Origin: Cytophagales bacterium
GTDB lineage: Bacteria; Bacteroidota; Bacteroidia; Cytophagales; VRUD01
Assembly (NCBI GenBank): GCA_019456305.1
Contig: VRUD01000015.1
Span: forward strand, 1-61,528
DNA length: 61,528 bases
Reading direction: 5' to 3'
Shown: positions 35,983-43,914 of the stretch, piece by piece
Numbering within the stretch: the stretch's first letter is position 1
Layout of the letters: the number at the start of each line of letters is the position of its first letter
Notes under the pieces: model-generated
Seen by the model: the letters and a program-made list of their open reading frames with translations, nothing else
Told to the model about the DNA's origin: nothing
The model's database searches: none
Program-made: the position numbers and the translations under genes

Positions 35983-36352
35983 TTCAATGTTAAATTTTTA
36001 TTGCAAATGTAAGTAAAATTATGAAATTTGTAAATTTGGAAATATAAAGTATGGAGTGGGGAGCCTGGGACAGGGAGCAGGGAGTAATCACCATCCACTA
36101 TTCTCCTCGCTCAAATGTTGAGGTGATCTTGCGGTGTATTTAATGAACTGTATGTGTATTTTCAAATGAGCGTCTGTACACACCCCAGTTACCCCGCTGT
36201 CAGCGGGGTAACATCTCCTCTTTTTAGAGGGGATTTAAAACTTTCTTTTTAGAGACGGAATTAAAACCCTGTTTTTAGTGGGGGATTAAAACTGTAATAT
36301 ATTCCGCTATTCGTATATTTGCATCGGGATAAAATTAATTAATGGTAACGAG
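35983..36352. promoter_or_regulatory. Divergent cphB-cphA intergenic region
   Basis: This 370-bp gap contains a 25-nt palindrome, GTTACCCCGCT-GTC-AGCGGGGTAAC (36188-36212), and then three imperfect copies of a CTTTTTAGAGGGGATTAAAAC-like unit (about 36217-36293). A TATATTTG at 36314-36321, 32 bp before the cphA ATG, fits the Bacteroidota -7 box; the -33 box is not clear. The repeats could be operator sites or a decayed dispersed element. Confidence 0.55.
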
Positions 36353-38995
36353 ATGAAAATATTAGAGATCAAAGCTATGCGCGGACCGAACTATTGGTCG
36401 GTAAGGAGGCACAAGCTAATAGTAATGCGGCTTGACCTTGAGGATATGGATCACCGTCCTACCAATAAGATCAGGGGATTTTATGGGCGGCTTAAGAAAA
36501 TGCTGCCGGGTTTGTATGAACACCGGTGTTCCCCGGGTAAACCTGGCGGTTTTTTTCAAAGAGTAAAGAAGGGTACCTGGATGGGACATGTGATTGAACA
36601 TATTTCGCTTGAAATACAATCGCTTGCCGGCATGGAATGTGGATTTGGAAGGACAAGGTCAACAGGTGAGCCGGGTATCTACAACGTTGTATTTTCTTAT
36701 ATGGAAGAAAAAGTAGGACGGTATGCTGCAAAAGCTTCTGTGAGCATTGCAGAAGCGCTTACAGAAGGAACAGAATATGATCTTGAAGGTGATATCCAGG
36801 CTATGCGCGAGATACGTGAAGATGAACGATTAGGGCCCAGCACCGGTTCAATCGTCCAGGAAGCTATCAGCAGAGGTATCCCTTACATACGAATGAACAA
36901 TCAATCTTTTGTTCAATTAGGCTATGGTATTAATCAGAGACGTATCCGGGCAACGATCACAAGCCAGACCAGTGATATTGCTGTTGAAATTGCCTGTGAT
37001 AAGGAAGAAACAAAAGACCTTCTCCAAAAAGCAAATATACCAGTTGCAAAAGGCGCGATAATAACTACGCAACGGGAGCTTAAAAAAGCGGTTAAACATC
37101 TTGGCTATCCTTTGGTAACCAAGCCTGTGGACGGACACCAGGGAAAAGGAGCTACGATCAATATTACCAATTGGGATGAGGCAGTAAAAGGTTTTGTAGC
37201 TGCCGGGGATTATTCAATAAAAGTGGTCATAGAAAAATTTGTTACGGGGTTTGATTTCAGGTTATTGGTTATTAATTATAAGTTCGTAGCAGCTGCATTG
37301 CGGACTCCGGCTCACGTAGAAGGTGATGGAAAGTCGTCCATTCAACAATTGATTGATAAAGTAAATAAGGACCCGCGAAGGGGGTATGGGCATGAAAATG
37401 TACTCACAGAGATCAGGGTGGATGAGATGACAAAAAATATTTTGAATATAGCCGGGCGTAAACTCGATTCTGTTTTACCCAAAGGTGAGCAGTTTTATTT
37501 AAAAACTACTGCCAACCTCAGTACGGGTGGAACGGCAACAGATGTTAGCGATACGGTACATCCCTACAATATTTTTATGGCTGAGCGCATAGCAAGGATT
37601 ATTGGGTTGGATATTTGCGGTATTGATATTATGGCGCCTGATCTTACTATGCCCGTCAATGAAAACGGGGGGGCTATTTTAGAGGTAAACGCTGCACCGG
37701 GTTTCAGGATGCATCTTGCTCCTACCGAGGGTTTGCCGAGAAATGTTGCTGAGCCGGTGATTGATATGCTTTACCCCCAGAACAATACCGCTACCATCCC
37801 GATCATTACAGTCACAGGTACCAATGGTAAAACAACCACTGTCAGGTTGATCGCCCATATATTAAAAACGGTAGATTACAAAGTAGGGTTTACTACAACA
37901 GATGGTATTTACATACAAAACAGGATGCTTGAAGTTGGTGATTGTACCGGGCCGCGAAGCGCTGAATTTGTACTGAAAGATCCTACCGTAAATTTTGCTG
38001 TGCTGGAATGTGCAAGAGGCGGCATACTAAGAGCCGGGTTAGGTTTCCTTCGTTGCGATGCAGCCGTGGTGACCAATATTGCAGGTGCGGACCACCTGGG
38101 ATTGAAAGACATCCATACAGCAGAAGAAATGGCAAGGGTTAAATCTGTTGTACCTGAAACTGTATTTCGAAACGGATATGCAATTCTAAATGCCGATGAC
38201 GACCTGGTATTTGGTATGAAAAAAAATCTCGATTGCAAAATAGCCTTATTCAGTATGGATGAAAAAAACCCGCGCATTAAAAAACATTGTAATGATGGCG
38301 GGTTGGCAACAATTGTTGAAAACGGATACATTACGATTTGCAAAGGTAACTGGAAGATAAGAGTGGATAAAGTGGTAAATATTCCGTTGACCTTCTCGGG
38401 TAAAGCGATCTTTAATATACAAAATATACTTCCTGCTGTGCTTGCCGGTTTTGTCCGCAATATTAAAATAGAAGATATACGGGTTGCTTTGCAAACTTTT
38501 ATACCTTCTCCCGCACAAACTCCGGGGAGGATGAATTTTTTCCAGTTCAAAGAATTTGAAGTACTGGTTGATTTTGCACATAATACTGAAGGATTTAAGG
38601 CCCTTGGAAAATTTCTTGAAAAAGTAGAGACCAGCCCCAAAATAGGGATCATCGCAGGGGTTGGAGACCGCAGAGATGAAGACCTTATAGAGCTTGGAGC
38701 ATTGTCTGCACGGATGTATGATGAAATCATCATTCGCTGTGACAAAAATTTAAGAGGAAGACCGGTTCAGGAACTCATTGACTTACTTGTTGAAGGAATT
38801 CACTCACAGGATAATGACAAACCGTGGAAAGCTATTCCGAATGAGCTGGAAGCCATTGCATACGCGCTCAAAAACGCCCCAAAAGGGTCATTAAATATTA
38901 TTTGCAGCGATACGATTCCCGAAGCCCTTGACTTAGTTAAAAAACTTAAGGAAGAGGAGGATAAGTTTGTGCTTACGAAGGCGGATATTTCGTAG
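36353..38995 (+). CDS. cphA: Cyanophycin synthetase
   Basis: CphA builds cyanophycin from Asp and Arg with ATP. The 880 residues match the family (about 870-900). Domains are an N-terminal region (1-160; RGPNYWSVRRHKLIVMRLDL, GHVIEHISLEIQSLAG), ATP-grasp (about 200-475; LVTKPVDGHQGKGATINIT, ILEVNAAPGFRMHL) that adds Asp, and a Mur-ligase-like domain (about 485-880) with P-loop VTGTNGKTTT that adds Arg. Key motifs look intact. The polymer forms cytoplasmic granules. Confidence 0.95.
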   Translation: MKILEIKAMRGPNYWSVRRHKLIVMRLDLEDMDHRPTNKIRGFYGRLKKMLPGLYEHRCSPGKPGGFFQRVKKGTWMGHVIEHISLEIQSLAGMECGFGRTRSTGEPGIYNVVFSYMEEKVGRYAAKASVSIAEALTEGTEYDLEGDIQAMREIREDERLGPSTGSIVQEAISRGIPYIRMNNQSFVQLGYGINQRRIRATITSQTSDIAVEIACDKEETKDLLQKANIPVAKGAIITTQRELKKAVKHLGYPLVTKPVDGHQGKGATINITNWDEAVKGFVAAGDYSIKVVIEKFVTGFDFRLLVINYKFVAAALRTPAHVEGDGKSSIQQLIDKVNKDPRRGYGHENVLTEIRVDEMTKNILNIAGRKLDSVLPKGEQFYLKTTANLSTGGTATDVSDTVHPYNIFMAERIARIIGLDICGIDIMAPDLTMPVNENGGAILEVNAAPGFRMHLAPTEGLPRNVAEPVIDMLYPQNNTATIPIITVTGTNGKTTTVRLIAHILKTVDYKVGFTTTDGIYIQNRMLEVGDCTGPRSAEFVLKDPTVNFAVLECARGGILRAGLGFLRCDAAVVTNIAGADHLGLKDIHTAEEMARVKSVVPETVFRNGYAILNADDDLVFGMKKNLDCKIALFSMDEKNPRIKKHCNDGGLATIVENGYITICKGNWKIRVDKVVNIPLTFSGKAIFNIQNILPAVLAGFVRNIKIEDIRVALQTFIPSPAQTPGRMNFFQFKEFEVLVDFAHNTEGFKALGKFLEKVETSPKIGIIAGVGDRRDEDLIELGALSARMYDEIIIRCDKNLRGRPVQELIDLLVEGIHSQDNDKPWKAIPNELEAIAYALKNAPKGSLNIICSDTIPEALDLVKKLKEEEDKFVLTKADIS

Positions 38996-39033
38996 CTGAA
39001 TATCGCTGACGGCTTTATCGGTAATTACTAACC

Positions 39034-39246
39034 TCATCGCTTTTTCGCTTTTCCGTAAACAGTTTCCTGCGCTTGCTTGAGCGTATAATATTTTAACCTG
39101 CCTGCTTTGTGATCGGCTAATGTTTTATCAAGTTCCTGTTTTTGGGCATGGGTTAAAATAGTTTCATCGTGCGAATAAATCTTTAGCATTTTATAAACCA
39201 CTTCTAACACATTCTCTTCTGCGCTATCAATGTATTGATGAACTTT
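39034..39246 (-). pseudogene. Addiction-module antitoxin remnant
   Basis: The minus frame reads KVHQYIDSAEENVLEVVYKM then LKIYSHDETI, DKTLADHKAGRLKYYT and LKQAQETVYGKAKKR, like Bacteroidota small addiction-module antitoxins whose N-terminus is usually M-x3-LR-KVHQYID. There is no start codon before KVHQ; instead the preceding endonuclease gene ends 4 bp away. The N-terminal codons were probably lost when the endonuclease region was rearranged. No toxin follows before the cphA stop. Confidence 0.55.
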
Positions 39247-39250
39247 TTTT

Positions 39251-40273
39251 CTATTTGACAGATAGCGTTATATACACTGCGAAATGGTCGCTGTAGCCGC
39301 CTAAATATTTTTGGCCTGCGAATGTTCTGAGTGGGTAACCTTCATAAAATTCACTATTATGTTGTTTCAACCATTCCGGTGCAAAGATCGTGGCTGAATT
39401 TATTTTATAATGTATGTTTTTATTGTTTACCAAAGGAGTGGAAAGAATAATTTGGTCTAACATACTCCAATCGCCTCTATAACAATAACTTCCCTGGTTT
39501 TCTTTCTCTAATGAATACCATGGATTATACAATTCTCCTGTTTTTAAGTTTGAAAAACCTTCCTTTGCTTTTAATACTTTATAAATACTCTTATTGGAAG
39601 GTTCGTCATTAAAATCTCCCATAATTATAATTTTACTGTTATTATTTATTCCAAATATCAAATTAACCACATCTCGCACCTTTGACGCTACATATTCTCT
39701 TTTATATTCTGCTTTTACTCCACCCGAACGTGATGGCCAATGATTCAAAATAAAAATAATAGTATCCGTTTCAGCTAATACTCCTATTACCAATAAGAAA
39801 TCCCTGGTTTTATAATCAGGTTCATTGTGGAAATCAATTGTATAAGTTTTATAGGTTATTGGTTTGTAAATATCTTCTTTATAAACAAAAGCAACATCAA
39901 TTCCCCGCTTATCGGGTGAATCCTGGTGAATAATTGAATAATTATATTGCTGTAATTTCTTTGTATTGAATAAGTCCTCCACTACTTTGAGGTTTTCTAC
40001 TTCAGAGAGACCGATAATTTCAGGACCATCCCCATCACCTAACTGTGAGATAACTTCTGAAAGTTTATTGAGCTTATCGTTGTATTTTTTTAAATCCCAT
40101 TGTTTTTTACCCGAGGGCAGGAATTCATCGTCTCCCCATTGTAGCGAATCATCGAAAGTATCAAATAAATTTTCAACATTGTACGATGCAATAGTGTAAT
40201 TTTGTGCTGTAGTATTTTGCCTGCATGAGCAGGTAATTATTACAAAACTGAAAAGGATAATTTTATTTAGCAT
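39251..40273 (-). CDS. Secreted endonuclease/exonuclease/phosphatase family protein, copy 1
   Basis: The 340-residue protein has a lipoprotein-like or Sec signal (MLNKIILFSFVIITCSCRQN) and an EEP (DNase I-like) fold: ASYNVENLFDTFDD, IIGLSEVENLKVVEDL with the metal-binding Glu, HQDSPDKRGIDVAFVYK, ILNHWPSRSGG, MGDFNDEPSN and GGYSDHFAVYI with the catalytic Asp-His. It probably hydrolyses extracellular or periplasmic nucleic acid or phosphoesters. The next gene upstream is a duplicate offset by 1029 bp. Confidence 0.9.
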   Translation of the reverse strand: MLNKIILFSFVIITCSCRQNTTAQNYTIASYNVENLFDTFDDSLQWGDDEFLPSGKKQWDLKKYNDKLNKLSEVISQLGDGDGPEIIGLSEVENLKVVEDLFNTKKLQQYNYSIIHQDSPDKRGIDVAFVYKEDIYKPITYKTYTIDFHNEPDYKTRDFLLVIGVLAETDTIIFILNHWPSRSGGVKAEYKREYVASKVRDVVNLIFGINNNSKIIIMGDFNDEPSNKSIYKVLKAKEGFSNLKTGELYNPWYSLEKENQGSYCYRGDWSMLDQIILSTPLVNNKNIHYKINSATIFAPEWLKQHNSEFYEGYPLRTFAGQKYLGGYSDHFAVYITLSVK

Positions 40274-40282
40274 TGTCTATAT

Positions 40283-41443
40283 TTATTTTGATAGTATAAT
40301 ATACACCGGGAAATGATCGCTATAACCGCTTAAATATTTTTTGCCCCAAAATGTTCCGAGCGGGTAACCATCATAATATTGACTGTTATGTTGTTTTAAC
40401 CATTCCGGTGCAAAGATCGTGGCTGAATTTATTTTATAATGTATGTTTTTATTGTTTACCAAAGCAGTGGAAATAATAATTTGGTCTAACATATTCCAAT
40501 CGCCTCTATAACAATAACTTCCCTGGTTTTCTTTCTCTAATGAATACCATGGATTATACAATTCTCCTGTTTTTAAGTTTGAAAAACCTTCCTTTGCTTT
40601 TAATACTTTATAAATACTCTTATTGGAAGGTTCGTCATTAAAATCTCCCATAATTATAATTTTACTGTTATTATTTATTCCAAATATCAAATTAACCACA
40701 TCTCGCACCTTTGACGCTACATATTCTCTTTTATATTCTGCTTTTACTCCACCCGAACGTGATGGCCAATGATTCAAAATAAAAATAATAGTATCCGTTT
40801 CAGCTAATACTCCTATTACCAATAAGAAATCCCTGGTTTTATAATCAGGTTCATTGTGGAAATCAATTGTATAAGTTTTATAGGTTATTGGTTTGTAAAT
40901 ATCTTCTTTATAAACAAAAGCAACATCAATTCCCCGCTTATCGGGTGAATCCTGGTGAATAATTGAATAATTATATTGCTGTAATTTCTTTGTATTGAAT
41001 AAGTCCTCCACTACTTTGAGGTTTTCTACTTCAGAGAGACCGATAATTTCAGGACCATCCTCATCACCCAACTGTGATATCACTTCTGAAAGTTTTTCAA
41101 GCTTATCGTTGTATTTTTTTAAATTCCATTGCCTTTTGCTTAAAGGCAGAAATTCGTCATCTCCCCATTGTAGCGGATCATCGAAAGTATCAAATAAATT
41201 TTCAACATTGTATGATGCAATAGTGTAATTTTGTGCTGTAGTATTTTGCCTGGATGAGCAGGTAATTATTACAAAACTGAAAAAGATAAATAGATGGAAA
41301 ATGGAAGGTGGAAGGTGGAAGATGGAAGATGTTTGATGGAAGATGGAAGATGTCACCCCTAACGGGTGCCCACCCGGAAGGGTGGGAAGATGTAGATTTC
41401 CCTCTATTTCCTTATTACCTTTTTCCCTTTTTCCCTTTTTCAT
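40283..41443 (-). CDS. Endonuclease/exonuclease/phosphatase family protein, copy 2
   Basis: This paralogue of copy 1 has the same motifs (SEVENLK, NHWPSRSGG, MGDFNDEPSN, GYSDHFPVYI). A central 566-bp block (39466-40031 versus 40495-41060) is identical between the two genes, while both ends differ. The N-terminus is abnormal: ATG 41443 gives MKKGKREKGNKEIEGNLHLP and SSIFH repeats encoded by simple-sequence DNA before the old signal region IFFSFVIITCSSRQ. The signal peptide is therefore probably compromised, so the gene may be a nonsecreted or decaying copy. Confidence 0.85.
   Translation of the reverse strand: MKKGKREKGNKEIEGNLHLPTLPGGHPLGVTSSIFHQTSSIFHLPPSIFHLFIFFSFVIITCSSRQNTTAQNYTIASYNVENLFDTFDDPLQWGDDEFLPLSKRQWNLKKYNDKLEKLSEVISQLGDEDGPEIIGLSEVENLKVVEDLFNTKKLQQYNYSIIHQDSPDKRGIDVAFVYKEDIYKPITYKTYTIDFHNEPDYKTRDFLLVIGVLAETDTIIFILNHWPSRSGGVKAEYKREYVASKVRDVVNLIFGINNNSKIIIMGDFNDEPSNKSIYKVLKAKEGFSNLKTGELYNPWYSLEKENQGSYCYRGDWNMLDQIIISTALVNNKNIHYKINSATIFAPEWLKQHNSQYYDGYPLGTFWGKKYLSGYSDHFPVYIILSK
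41291..41395. repeat. GGAAGATG simple repeat with double hairpin at a gene 5' end
   Basis: On the + strand, GGAAGATGGAAGATG-type units are repeated about eight times, followed by two hairpins, CACCC-CTAAC-GGGTG (41354-41368) and CCCACCC-GGAA-GGGTGGG (41369-41386). All are read in frame on the minus strand as the abnormal N-terminus of copy 2. Copy 1 lacks them, so they were inserted or expanded after duplication. Confidence 0.85.
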
Positions 41444-41498
41444 AATATAATTTCTTAGTGTATCTTTGTGCCTTTGTGGCAATATTTTTTACAAATAT

Positions 41499-41840
41499 AT
41501 GAAAAAATCTGAAATAAAAATTACCATCGTATTGGATAAGGACAATGTCCCCGAATCGATAAGCTGGAAAGCTACCGATGCAGGTAATCAACCGCAGTTT
41601 GCCAAAGCGCTTAACATTGCCCTATGGGACAAACAAACTAAAAGCACCATAAAAATAGACCTGTGGACAAAAGATATGCCGGTTGACGAAATGAAAAGAT
41701 TTTATGTTGATACGATCGGGGCGATGGCTGATAGTATTGAAACAGCTACGAATGATGAAAAAATGGTGAAGGATATGAAGGAGCTTTGTGGAAAGTTAGC
41801 GAAGCGTATTTTGGAGGAGAAGAGGAAAGGTAACAACTAA
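41499..41840 (+). CDS. gldC: Gliding motility protein GldC
   Basis: The 113-residue protein matches GldC: KKSEIKITIVLDKDNVPESI, then WKATDAGNQPQFAKALNIAL and WDKQTKSTIKIDLWTKDMPV, with a C-terminal helix. GldC supports gliding in Flavobacterium and is conserved through Bacteroidota with the T9SS/gliding set, although it is not essential for secretion. ATG 41499 is preferred over the earlier in-frame ATG in the leader. A TATCTTTG box at 41461-41468 could be its -7 promoter element. Confidence 0.93.
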   Translation: MKKSEIKITIVLDKDNVPESISWKATDAGNQPQFAKALNIALWDKQTKSTIKIDLWTKDMPVDEMKRFYVDTIGAMADSIETATNDEKMVKDMKELCGKLAKRILEEKRKGNN

Positions 41841-41855
41841 TGATTTCTGTTTCAC

Positions 41856-42962
41856 TTATATTTTATTAAAAAAATCTGCATACTCATTAATAATTTTTTC
41901 TTTAGAATATAATGTACGGATCTTTTTTAAGTTGGATTGAATTTTTGTTTGCTCATTTTTATTCTTATTGATCGTTAAATATACCTTCGTTATATCATCT
42001 TTATCCATGAAATAATAAGCATCATTTCCCAGAACAGCACGGTTGAACTGATTGTTATGTGCACAAATTAAAGCACTGCAGGCCATTGCTTCTAAAAGCG
42101 ATGGATTTGTGCCACCGGTAGAATGGCCATGAAAATAAAGGTTTGAATAGAACCTAAGGTTGTTTAAAATATTCTGGTCAAAGATCGTGCCCACCCACTT
42201 TATGTTTTTATTGACAAATTTTTTCTTTAAAAAGTTTCCATATTTTGTTTTATAGTTACCGATTACCAGGAAATCGCGCTGAATTGAAGTATTAGTAGCC
42301 GCTTCCAGGATCATTTCAATATTATTATCCGGCACTAACCGGGCGATTAACATATCATATTTATACGGTTGTAATCTATATTGTTTTAATACCGACCCCT
42401 CCTTTGTTGGAACAGGTTCATCAGATCCTGCAAAAGGAGTTGCTCCATAAGGAATGTATTTAGCTTCTATATGATATTGCTTTTTCAAATAATTTTGAAT
42501 ACCCACTGAATCAGCGATATGATAATGGCTGTGATGAACAGCTAAGGATTCAGCAAATTTTAGAAACTTTCTTACTAATGGATTATACCGGACATTTTTC
42601 CACTCCAGCCCATCCATATTGGTAACAACGGTCGTGCTTTTTTTCGGCAGAAGCCACCACCATACAGCGTTGCTGGTATAGCCAAGCTGTAATATCAGGT
42701 CAAATTTTCTTTTTCTGCTATCCAGGATACAGTTAAAGTCATAGATAAATTGCCCGAATTTGCCAATTAAAAATTCCGGATCATATTTATGAATTATATT
42801 AACTTTATTCCATAATTTGTTTTGCCAGGAATGATCATGGGGGTTATATACATAGACCTGGTGGCCTTTTTCAGCCAATCCTTTTGACAGGTATTGGGCA
42901 AACTGTTCAAAGCCACCGTATTGGTTGGGGATGCCGCGGGTGCCGAGGATTGCGATTTTCAT
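41856..42962 (-). CDS. DUF1972 glycosyltransferase (rhamnosyltransferase-like)
   Basis: The 368-residue cytoplasmic glycosyltransferase has a GT-B fold. The N-terminal DUF1972 domain is diagnostic (MKIAILGTRGIPNQYGGFEQ, FAQYLSKGLAEKGHQVYVY, TNMDGLEWKNVRYN). The C-terminal half has KYIPYGA, ARLVPDNNIEMILEA, and HGHSTGGTNPSLLEAMACSA with the nucleotide-sugar-binding Glu. Similar enzymes add rhamnose or related sugars to surface polysaccharides. It is the last member of the polysaccharide locus and is convergent with gldC. Confidence 0.92.
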   Translation of the reverse strand: MKIAILGTRGIPNQYGGFEQFAQYLSKGLAEKGHQVYVYNPHDHSWQNKLWNKVNIIHKYDPEFLIGKFGQFIYDFNCILDSRKRKFDLILQLGYTSNAVWWWLLPKKSTTVVTNMDGLEWKNVRYNPLVRKFLKFAESLAVHHSHYHIADSVGIQNYLKKQYHIEAKYIPYGATPFAGSDEPVPTKEGSVLKQYRLQPYKYDMLIARLVPDNNIEMILEAATNTSIQRDFLVIGNYKTKYGNFLKKKFVNKNIKWVGTIFDQNILNNLRFYSNLYFHGHSTGGTNPSLLEAMACSALICAHNNQFNRAVLGNDAYYFMDKDDITKVYLTINKNKNEQTKIQSNLKKIRTLYSKEKIINEYADFFNKI

Positions 42963-43033
42963 TAGAAAATTTTAGCTTTAATATTTTTTTCGTACATTAG
43001 CAAATTGATTTTGAAAAAAAATAATATACAGCT

Positions 43034-43912
43034 ATGAGATTTGTTGATGTAAAAAATGATGTTGCTTTTAGAAAAATTTTTGGCAGCGAAAATAAAAAAG
43101 AAATACTTATATCATTTCTTAATGCTGTGTTAAAATTAAAAAATGAACGAAAAATAAAAAACATAGACATTTTAAACCCTTTTCAAGCGCCAAAGATAAA
43201 AGGATTTAAGGAAACAATAATTGATATAAGAGCAAAAGATCGAAGAGGAGTTTCTTTTATTATAGAAATGCAAGTAGCTGAAAAATTAGGTTTTGATAAA
43301 AGGGTTCAATTTTACATCTCCAAAGAATATTCCTCCCAAATAATAAAAGGTGATCTGTACCCGAAATTAAACCAGGTTGTTTTTATCGGTATTCTTGATT
43401 TTAATTATTTCTCAGGCAACAATTATCTTACCCAACATTTAATATTAAATACTGATACGTTAAAGCAAGAATTAAAAGACCTGGAATTTAATTTTATTGA
43501 ATTACCCAAATTTAACAAAAAAGAAAAAGAGCTTAGTGGTCTGATAGATAAATGGGTATATTTTGTAAAAAATGCAGAAAATCTTGAAATAAGACCAGAT
43601 AATATAAAAGATAAAGGACTGGAAGATGCTTATGAACTAGCAGAAATGTTTAATTGGTCTGGTGAAGAATTAAGATTATATGATTATATGTCTATGAGAA
43701 AACAAGATCACAGAGGTGAATGGGAATTGTTTGTTGAAAGAGGAATTAAAAAAGGCGTTGAAAAAGCTGAAAAAAAGGCTGAAAAAGCCGCTGGGCAAAG
43801 AGAAGTTGAAATAGTCAAAGAATTTTACAAAAATGGAGTTGCTATTAAAATAATAGCTAATTCTACAGGACTTTCTGTAGAGAAAATAAAGAGTATCCTG
43901 AAAATAAAATAA
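43034..43912 (+). CDS. Rpn family PD-(D/E)XK nuclease / putative transposase
   Basis: The 292-residue Rpn-family protein (PF12784 type) starts MRFVDVKNDVAFRKIFGSEN. The nuclease motif ETIIDIRAKDRRGVSFIIEM-Q has the Asp and Glu-x-Gln of the active site. A Lys/Glu coiled segment (GIKKGVEKAEKKAEKAAGQR) and a short HTH-like end (IANSTGLSVEKIKSILK) follow. Rpn proteins promote recombination and may act in phage defence. It lies between two glycosyltransferase genes on the opposite strand, so it probably arrived later. Confidence 0.9.
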   Translation: MRFVDVKNDVAFRKIFGSENKKEILISFLNAVLKLKNERKIKNIDILNPFQAPKIKGFKETIIDIRAKDRRGVSFIIEMQVAEKLGFDKRVQFYISKEYSSQIIKGDLYPKLNQVVFIGILDFNYFSGNNYLTQHLILNTDTLKQELKDLEFNFIELPKFNKKEKELSGLIDKWVYFVKNAENLEIRPDNIKDKGLEDAYELAEMFNWSGEELRLYDYMSMRKQDHRGEWELFVERGIKKGVEKAEKKAEKAAGQREVEIVKEFYKNGVAIKIIANSTGLSVEKIKSILKIK

Positions 43913-43914
43913 GT

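Noticed and set aside
35983-36352. Riboswitch upstream of cphA
   Set aside because: The repeats and palindrome do not match any riboswitch fold I know, and they lie upstream of the likely promoter box.
37909-38745. 278-codon minus-strand frame inside cphA
   Set aside because: It is wholly contained in the well-conserved cyanophycin synthetase gene and has Ser/Pro/Ile-rich shadow composition with no family match.
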